Origin: CAYMKL01 sp964390805
GTDB lineage: Bacteria; Chloroflexota; Anaerolineae; VGOG01
DNA: 9,256 bases
NCBI GenBank assembly: GCA_964390805.1
Contig: CAYMKL010000198.1
Span: 1-9,256, forward strand
Direction: 5' to 3'
The notes under the pieces: model-generated
What the model was told of the DNA's origin: nothing
The model's input: only the letters and a program-made list of their open reading frames with translations
The model's database searches: none
Part shown: piece by piece, positions 5,382-9,256 of the stretch
How the letters are laid out: each line of letters starts with the position of its first letter
Position numbering within the stretch: the stretch's first letter is position 1
Made by a program: the position numbers and the translations under genes

Positions 5382-7451
5382 ATGCCTAGAGAATACCCTT
5401 TGGAAAGGATGCGCAACATAGGCATCATTGCCCACATAGACGCGGGCAAGACCACTGCTACTGAGCGGGTGTTGTTTTACACGGGCCGTACCCATCGTAT
5501 GGGAGATGTGGACGATGGCACGACCGTCACCGACTGGATGGATCAGGAGCGGGAGAGGGGCATAACCATCACCGCTGCGGCCATAACTTGCCATTGGTGC
5601 GATCATCAGATTAACATCATTGATACTCCAGGCCACATAGACTTCACCGTTGAGGTTCAGCGCAGTCTGCGGGTCTTGGATGGAGGCGTCGTCATCTTCG
5701 ATGCTGTGGCCGGTGTGGAGCCCCAGTCTGAAACTGTCTGGCGGCAGGCCAATTCTTACCAGGTGCCGCGCATTTGCTTCGTTAACAAGATGGACCGCGT
5801 AGGGGCTGACTTCTGGCGCACCATTGAGATGATCGAGGAGAGGCTGGAGGCCAATCCTGTGGCCCTGCAGGTACCGATTGGGGCAGAGAGTTCTTTCAGC
5901 GGCGTCGTTGATCTCATCAACATGGAGGCCATCTCCTACAGCGATGAGCTGGGCGCGGAATCCGAGGTCGGTCCGATACCGGCCGAGTTGCGAGAAGAGG
6001 CAGCCCAGAAGCAAGAGCTCCTGGTGGAAAAGGTGGCCGAGACCGATGAGGCCCTGATCATCAAGTATCTGGAGGGAGAGGATATCACCGCCGAGGAGTT
6101 GCGGCGCGCTCTGCGCAAGGCTACCCTGGGCGGTGAATTGGTGCCGGTGCTTTGCGGTTCGGCTCTGCGGAACAAGGGCGTGCAGCCCATGTTGAATGCG
6201 GTGCTGGACTACTTGCCTTCGCCGCTGGACATACCGCCCATCGTTGGGACGAATCCCAAGACCGAGGCCCAGGAGAGCCGTCCTGCTGATGAAACCGCAC
6301 CTTTAGCTGCTCTGGTCTTTAAAATAGTAACCGACCCCTACGTGGGCCGTCTGGCCTATTTCCGGGTGTACTCAGGCAAGATTAAGGCCAGGGGGGCAGT
6401 GCGTAACACCAATAAGAACACAAAGGAACGCATCGGTCGTCTGCTGCGTATGTACGCTAACCGCCGCGAGGAGATGGACGAGGTGCTGGCCGGTGACATC
6501 GGGGCTACTTTGGGCCTCAAGGACACTTTCACTGGTGAAACTTTGAGCGATTTCAACCGTCCCATTGTTCTGGAAAGTATCAAATTTCCGGAACCGGTTA
6601 TATCGGTGGCTATTGAGCCCCGCACTGAGGCCGATCAGGACAAGATGAGTGATGCCTTGAAGCGGCTAGCCGAAGAAGACCCGACCTTTAAAGTGAGGGC
6701 TGACGAGGAAACGGGTCAGACCATCATCTCCGGCATGGGGGAGTTGCACCTGGAAGTCCTGGTCGAACGTATGTTGCGGGAATTCAAGGTCAGAGCTGGT
6801 GTAGGGCGACCTCAGGTAGCATACAAAGAGACCATAACCAAGCTGGTGAGGGCCGAGGGGCGGTTTGTTCGCCAGACGGGGGGGCGAGGCCAGTACGGAC
6901 ACGTCTGGCTGGAACTAGAGCCCTTGGAGAAGGGCGGGGGCTTCGAGTTCGCAGATAAAACGGTGGGGGGGAGTATCCCCAAGGGTTTTGTCCCCTCCGT
7001 GGAGCGAGGTGTTCGTGAAGCTCTGGATAGTGGCGTCGTGGCCGGTTATCCGTTGGTTGATCTAAAGGCTACTCTTGTGGACGGTTCCTACCACGACGTG
7101 GATTCCTCGGATGTGGCCTTTAAGATCGCTGGCTCTATGGCTTTGAGAAACGGCGTGTTGCAGGCTGATCCCGTCCTTTTGCAGCCCATGATGAAGCTGG
7201 AGGTGGTAGTGCCCGAGGAGTTTGTGGGTGAGATCATCGGCGATTTAAGCGCACGAGGAGCCCAGATCGAGGGCATGAGACCCCTGAGCGGGGGATTGCA
7301 GGCGGTGCAGGCTCACGTGCCGTTGGCGGAGATGTTTGGCTATGCCACCGAGCTCCGATCCAGGACTCAAGGGCGCGGCGTTTTCACTATGGAGTTCGAT
7401 TACTATGACCAGGTGTCACCCGAAGTTATGGAGCGGGTCGCTTGGGGGTAG
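5382..7451 (+). CDS. fusA: Elongation factor G
   Basis: EF-G is the cytoplasmic GTPase that drives tRNA-mRNA translocation and, with RRF, ribosome recycling. The 689-residue protein has all GTPase motifs: AHIDAGKTT (17-25), RGITIT (59-64), DTPGH (81-85), NKMD (135-138) and GSAL (259-262). Domain II follows at about 300-400 and domain III at about 410-485. Domain IV starts near GRGQYGHVW (about 500) and keeps the tip loop YHDVDSSD (570-577) with the His equivalent to E. coli His583. Domain V is at the C-terminus. The ATG at 5382 gives the usual short N-terminus. Upstream in-frame sequence runs inside rpsG, although a GTG at 5376 is possible. The ribosome binding site is weak, which fits coupling to rpsG 13 nt upstream. 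Arg codons are mostly CGN, unlike tuf. Confidence 0.98.
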   Translation: MPREYPLERMRNIGIIAHIDAGKTTATERVLFYTGRTHRMGDVDDGTTVTDWMDQERERGITITAAAITCHWCDHQINIIDTPGHIDFTVEVQRSLRVLDGGVVIFDAVAGVEPQSETVWRQANSYQVPRICFVNKMDRVGADFWRTIEMIEERLEANPVALQVPIGAESSFSGVVDLINMEAISYSDELGAESEVGPIPAELREEAAQKQELLVEKVAETDEALIIKYLEGEDITAEELRRALRKATLGGELVPVLCGSALRNKGVQPMLNAVLDYLPSPLDIPPIVGTNPKTEAQESRPADETAPLAALVFKIVTDPYVGRLAYFRVYSGKIKARGAVRNTNKNTKERIGRLLRMYANRREEMDEVLAGDIGATLGLKDTFTGETLSDFNRPIVLESIKFPEPVISVAIEPRTEADQDKMSDALKRLAEEDPTFKVRADEETGQTIISGMGELHLEVLVERMLREFKVRAGVGRPQVAYKETITKLVRAEGRFVRQTGGRGQYGHVWLELEPLEKGGGFEFADKTVGGSIPKGFVPSVERGVREALDSGVVAGYPLVDLKATLVDGSYHDVDSSDVAFKIAGSMALRNGVLQADPVLLQPMMKLEVVVPEEFVGEIIGDLSARGAQIEGMRPLSGGLQAVQAHVPLAEMFGYATELRSRTQGRGVFTMEFDYYDQVSPEVMERVAWG

Positions 7452-7453
7452 TC

Positions 7454-7483
7454 TCGCCTCGGTCGGAGACCTTCGGCGAACAG
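7454..7483 (+). repeat. Palindromic spacer repeat, right-arm half copy B (fusA-tuf)
   Basis: Twenty-six bases (7454-7479) are identical to 4816-4841 of copy A, and 29 of 30 match through 7483. Only the loop edge and right arm are present; no left arm precedes it, since the fusA stop ends at 7451. The half copy can still form small self-hairpins (GTCTC at 7451-7455 with GAGAC at 7466-7470, or TCGCC with GGCGA). It fills nearly half of the 66-nt fusA-tuf spacer. No promoter is apparent in that spacer. Confidence 0.9.
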
Positions 7484-7517
7484 TAATACCACTTTTCAAA
7501 GGGAAAGGAGAAATCTG

Positions 7518-8720
7518 ATGGCTAAAGAGCATTTTGAGAGGACTAAGCCGCATGTGAATGTCGGTACTATCGGGCACGTTGATCACGGCAAGACGAGTCT
7601 GACCTCGGCGATGACCAAGGTGCTAAGCTACAAGGGCCTGGGCAAGTGGTACACCTTCTACGAGATTGACAACGCTCCTGAGGAGAAGGAAAGGGGCTTG
7701 ACGATAGCCATCTCCCACGTGGAGTACGAGACGGAGAACAGGCACTACGCGCACATAGACTGCCCTGGGCACCGGGACTACATCAAGAACATGATCACCG
7801 GGGCGGCGCAGATGGACGGGGCCATTCTGGTGGTGGCTGCCGACGACGGGCCGATGCCCCAGACGAGGGAGCACTTGCTGCTGGCTCGTCAGGTGGAGGT
7901 GCCCTCGATAGTGGTGTTTCTGAACAAGGCGGACAAGATGCAAGATGAGGAGCTTCTGGAGTTGGTGGAGTTGGAGTTGAGGGAGCTTCTGGACGAGTAT
8001 GGCTTCCCTGGAGACGACACGCCGATAGTGAGAGGGAGCGCACTGCTGGCTTTGGAGAGCGGGTCCACCGATCCTGGGGCGTCGGAGTACGAGAACATTC
8101 TGGAGCTGCTGAGGGTAGTGGATGAGTACATTCCGACGCCTGTTCGTGAGACAGACAAGCCGTTCCTGATGTCGGTTGAGGACGTATTCAGCATCAAGGG
8201 TAGGGGTACGGTGGTGACTGGCAGGGTAGACAGGGGTACGATCAAGGTCGGGGAAGAGGTGGAGATAGTCGGGTTGAGGGATGAGGTGATCAAGAGGGTA
8301 GTGACCGGGGTGGAGATGTTCCACAAGACGTTGGATGTGGGGCAGGCGGGGGACAATCTGGGTTGTCTGTTGCGGGGTATTGATCGCGATGAGGTGGAGA
8401 GGGGTATGGTGCTGGCGAAGCCTGGTTCGATCAGGCCGCACACCGCGTTCACGGGAGAGGTGTACGTATTGAGGAGAGATGAGGGAGGTAGGCACACGCC
8501 GTTCTTCGCTGGGTATCGGCCGCAGTTCTTCATACGGACGCTGGACGTGACTGGGTCAGTGGAGTTGCCTGCCGGGGTGGAGATGGTGATGCCTGGGGAC
8601 TACGTGAATATGCATGTGAAGTTGATAGAGCCTGTGGCGTTGGAGACTGGGTCGCGGTTTGCCATCAGGGAGGGTGGGCGGACCGTTGGTGCCGGCGTGA
8701 TCACTGAAATCCTCGACTGA
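7518..8720 (+). CDS. tuf: Elongation factor Tu
   Basis: EF-Tu is the GTPase that carries aminoacyl-tRNA to the ribosomal A site. The 400-residue protein has GHVDHGKT (19-26), the switch I Thr62 in RGLTIAISH, DCPGH (81-85) with catalytic His85, NKAD (136-139) and SAL (174-176). Beta-barrel domains 2 and 3 follow, including GRGTVVTGRV, DEGGRHTPFF, GYRPQF and the C-terminal FAIREGGRTVGAG. AGGAG (7506-7510) lies 7 nt before the ATG. Unusual residues are Arg86 after DCPGH, where most bacterial EF-Tu have Ala, and AI instead of NT or NI after LTI in switch I. Codon use differs from the neighbours: 16 of 27 Arg codons are AGG by hand count, and Leu TTG and Ile ATA are frequent. It looks intact and functional, but transfer or gene conversion is possible. 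Confidence 0.98.
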   Translation: MAKEHFERTKPHVNVGTIGHVDHGKTSLTSAMTKVLSYKGLGKWYTFYEIDNAPEEKERGLTIAISHVEYETENRHYAHIDCPGHRDYIKNMITGAAQMDGAILVVAADDGPMPQTREHLLLARQVEVPSIVVFLNKADKMQDEELLELVELELRELLDEYGFPGDDTPIVRGSALLALESGSTDPGASEYENILELLRVVDEYIPTPVRETDKPFLMSVEDVFSIKGRGTVVTGRVDRGTIKVGEEVEIVGLRDEVIKRVVTGVEMFHKTLDVGQAGDNLGCLLRGIDRDEVERGMVLAKPGSIRPHTAFTGEVYVLRRDEGGRHTPFFAGYRPQFFIRTLDVTGSVELPAGVEMVMPGDYVNMHVKLIEPVALETGSRFAIREGGRTVGAGVITEILD

Positions 8721-8754
8721 AGTAGGAGGGAGGCCGCTTACGATGGGCAGCCTC

Positions 8755-8819
8755 TTGCGATGGGCGAAGGTCTCCTGACCGAGCCCTTTTCGCCTTGCTA
8801 GAGAGACCCTCGGCGATCA
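8755..8819 (+). repeat. Palindromic spacer repeat, copy C with degraded right arm (tuf-rpsJ)
   Basis: The left part, 8755-8788, is identical to 4781-4814 of copy A over 34 bases, and 40 of 41 match through 8795. The right arm (8794-8812) has drifted at about six positions, so the stem is reduced mainly to GGTCTC pairing with GAGACC plus the outer CGA/TCG pairs. The distal end CGGCGATCA (8811-8819) again matches copy A. Just upstream, CGATGGGC (8741-8748) duplicates the same 8 bases at 8758-8765 inside the repeat, and GAGGC (8730-8734) can pair with GCCTC (8750-8754). Confidence 0.88.
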
Positions 8820-8848
8820 AATGAAGGGGGAGGGAACCCAAACGAGTT

Positions 8849-9157
8849 ATGGCCAAACAGAAGCTTAGGATCCGTTTGAAAGCCTATGACCATCGAGTTC
8901 TGGACCAATCGGCGCGGCTGATAGTGGAGACAGCGGAGCGCACGGGGGCTGATTTAGTTGGTCCCGTGCCCTTGCCGACCAAGATAGAACGGTTCACTGT
9001 GCAGCGCTCGCCTTTTGTGGACAAGGACTCACAAGAGCACTTCGAGATACGCACTCACAATCGCCTCATTGATATTGTGGATCCGGACTCGAAAACCATA
9101 GATACGCTGATGCGCCTAAACTTGCCGGCCGGCGTGGATATCGAGATCAAACTTTAG
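8849..9157 (+). CDS. rpsJ: 30S ribosomal protein S10
   Basis: S10 is a 30S head protein that also pairs with NusB in transcription antitermination in well-studied bacteria. The 102-residue product is full length, with RIRLKAYDHRVLDQSA, VGPVPLPTKIERFTVQRSPFVDKDSQEHFEIRTH and the C-terminal TLMRLNLPAGVDIEIKL region. The ATG at 8849 gives the family N-terminus MAKQKLRIRLKAYDHR. GGGGGAGGG (8826-8834) is a strong but rather distant ribosome binding site, 14 nt from the start. It follows tuf after a 128-nt spacer carrying repeat copy C. As first gene of the S10 operon it would normally be followed by rplC, which must lie beyond the window if the order is kept. Confidence 0.98.
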   Translation: MAKQKLRIRLKAYDHRVLDQSARLIVETAERTGADLVGPVPLPTKIERFTVQRSPFVDKDSQEHFEIRTHNRLIDIVDPDSKTIDTLMRLNLPAGVDIEIKL

Positions 9158-9256
9158 CAAGGGCGCGGATGATGAGGTAATGAGGTAGCGAGGCAACAAG
9201 CGGTGCTGTACCTTAACAATGCGGATAAATCAGGGTAGCGTCGGGCGAGCATTTTG
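9158..9256. other. Spacer after rpsJ, no gene seen
   Basis: These 99 bases carry no coding region that I can support. The 8-mer ATGAGGTA occurs twice in tandem (9172-9187). No further copy of the palindromic repeat, terminator or promoter is evident before the edge. It is probably the leading part of the rpsJ-rplC spacer. Confidence 0.5.

Noticed and set aside
7623..8495. Long minus-strand open frame inside tuf (290 codons)
   Set aside because: The product is His/Leu/Pro/Arg-rich low-complexity sequence, typical of the antisense of a biased coding gene, and tuf is clearly real.
4781..8819. The three palindromic copies as a CRISPR array
   Set aside because: The copies lie thousands of bases apart between essential genes, with no regular spacers and no cas genes.
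9172..9187. Tandem 8-mer ATGAGGTA after rpsJ
   Set aside because: Only two units in a short spacer; too little to claim a functional repeat.

Overview
The window is a run of core transcription and translation genes, all on the + strand: rpoB, rpsL, rpsG, fusA, tuf and rpsJ. Three protein features suggest a member of the Chloroflexota, most like Anaerolineae: a long S12 with an insertion before the PQK-GVCT motif, an EF-Tu with an extra acidic/serine segment after the SAL motif, and an RpoB with a very large Trp/Glu-rich insertion before its C-terminal clamp region. This placement is inferred from remembered family sequences, not from a search.

Region 1 (1-4152) is an apparently stand-alone rpoB unit. 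A consensus promoter (TTGACA, 17 bp, TATAAT) drives a leader of about 97 nt. The leader holds two overlapping inverted repeats and a possible 20-codon leader peptide whose stop codon overlaps the rpoB start (ATGA). The 1306-codon rpoB follows and ends at a probable intrinsic terminator. No rpoC follows, and no rplJ/rplL lies in the 191 bases upstream.

Region 2 (4153-4343) holds an extended -10 promoter and a leader of about 150 nt with two hairpins, one a perfect 10-bp stem. This leads into the str operon.

Region 3 (4344-9157) is rpsL-rpsG-fusA-tuf-rpsJ, the classic str order joined to the first gene of the S10 operon. rpsL uses a TTG start. fusA starts 13 nt after rpsG. The other spacers (rpsL-rpsG, fusA-tuf, tuf-rpsJ) each carry a full, half or partly decayed copy of one palindromic repeat, which is the most unusual non-coding signal here. 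tuf stands out by codon use: 16 of its 27 Arg codons are AGG, against 7 of 51 in fusA. The last 99 bases hold no recognisable gene; rplC would be expected beyond the edge.

The genes make the RNA polymerase beta subunit, three 30S proteins (S12 and S7, which act in decoding and 30S head assembly, and S10) and the two elongation factors that deliver aminoacyl-tRNA and translocate the ribosome. No defence, mobile or metabolic system is visible. The novelty lies in the leaders, the spacer repeat, the RpoB insertion and the displaced rpoC.
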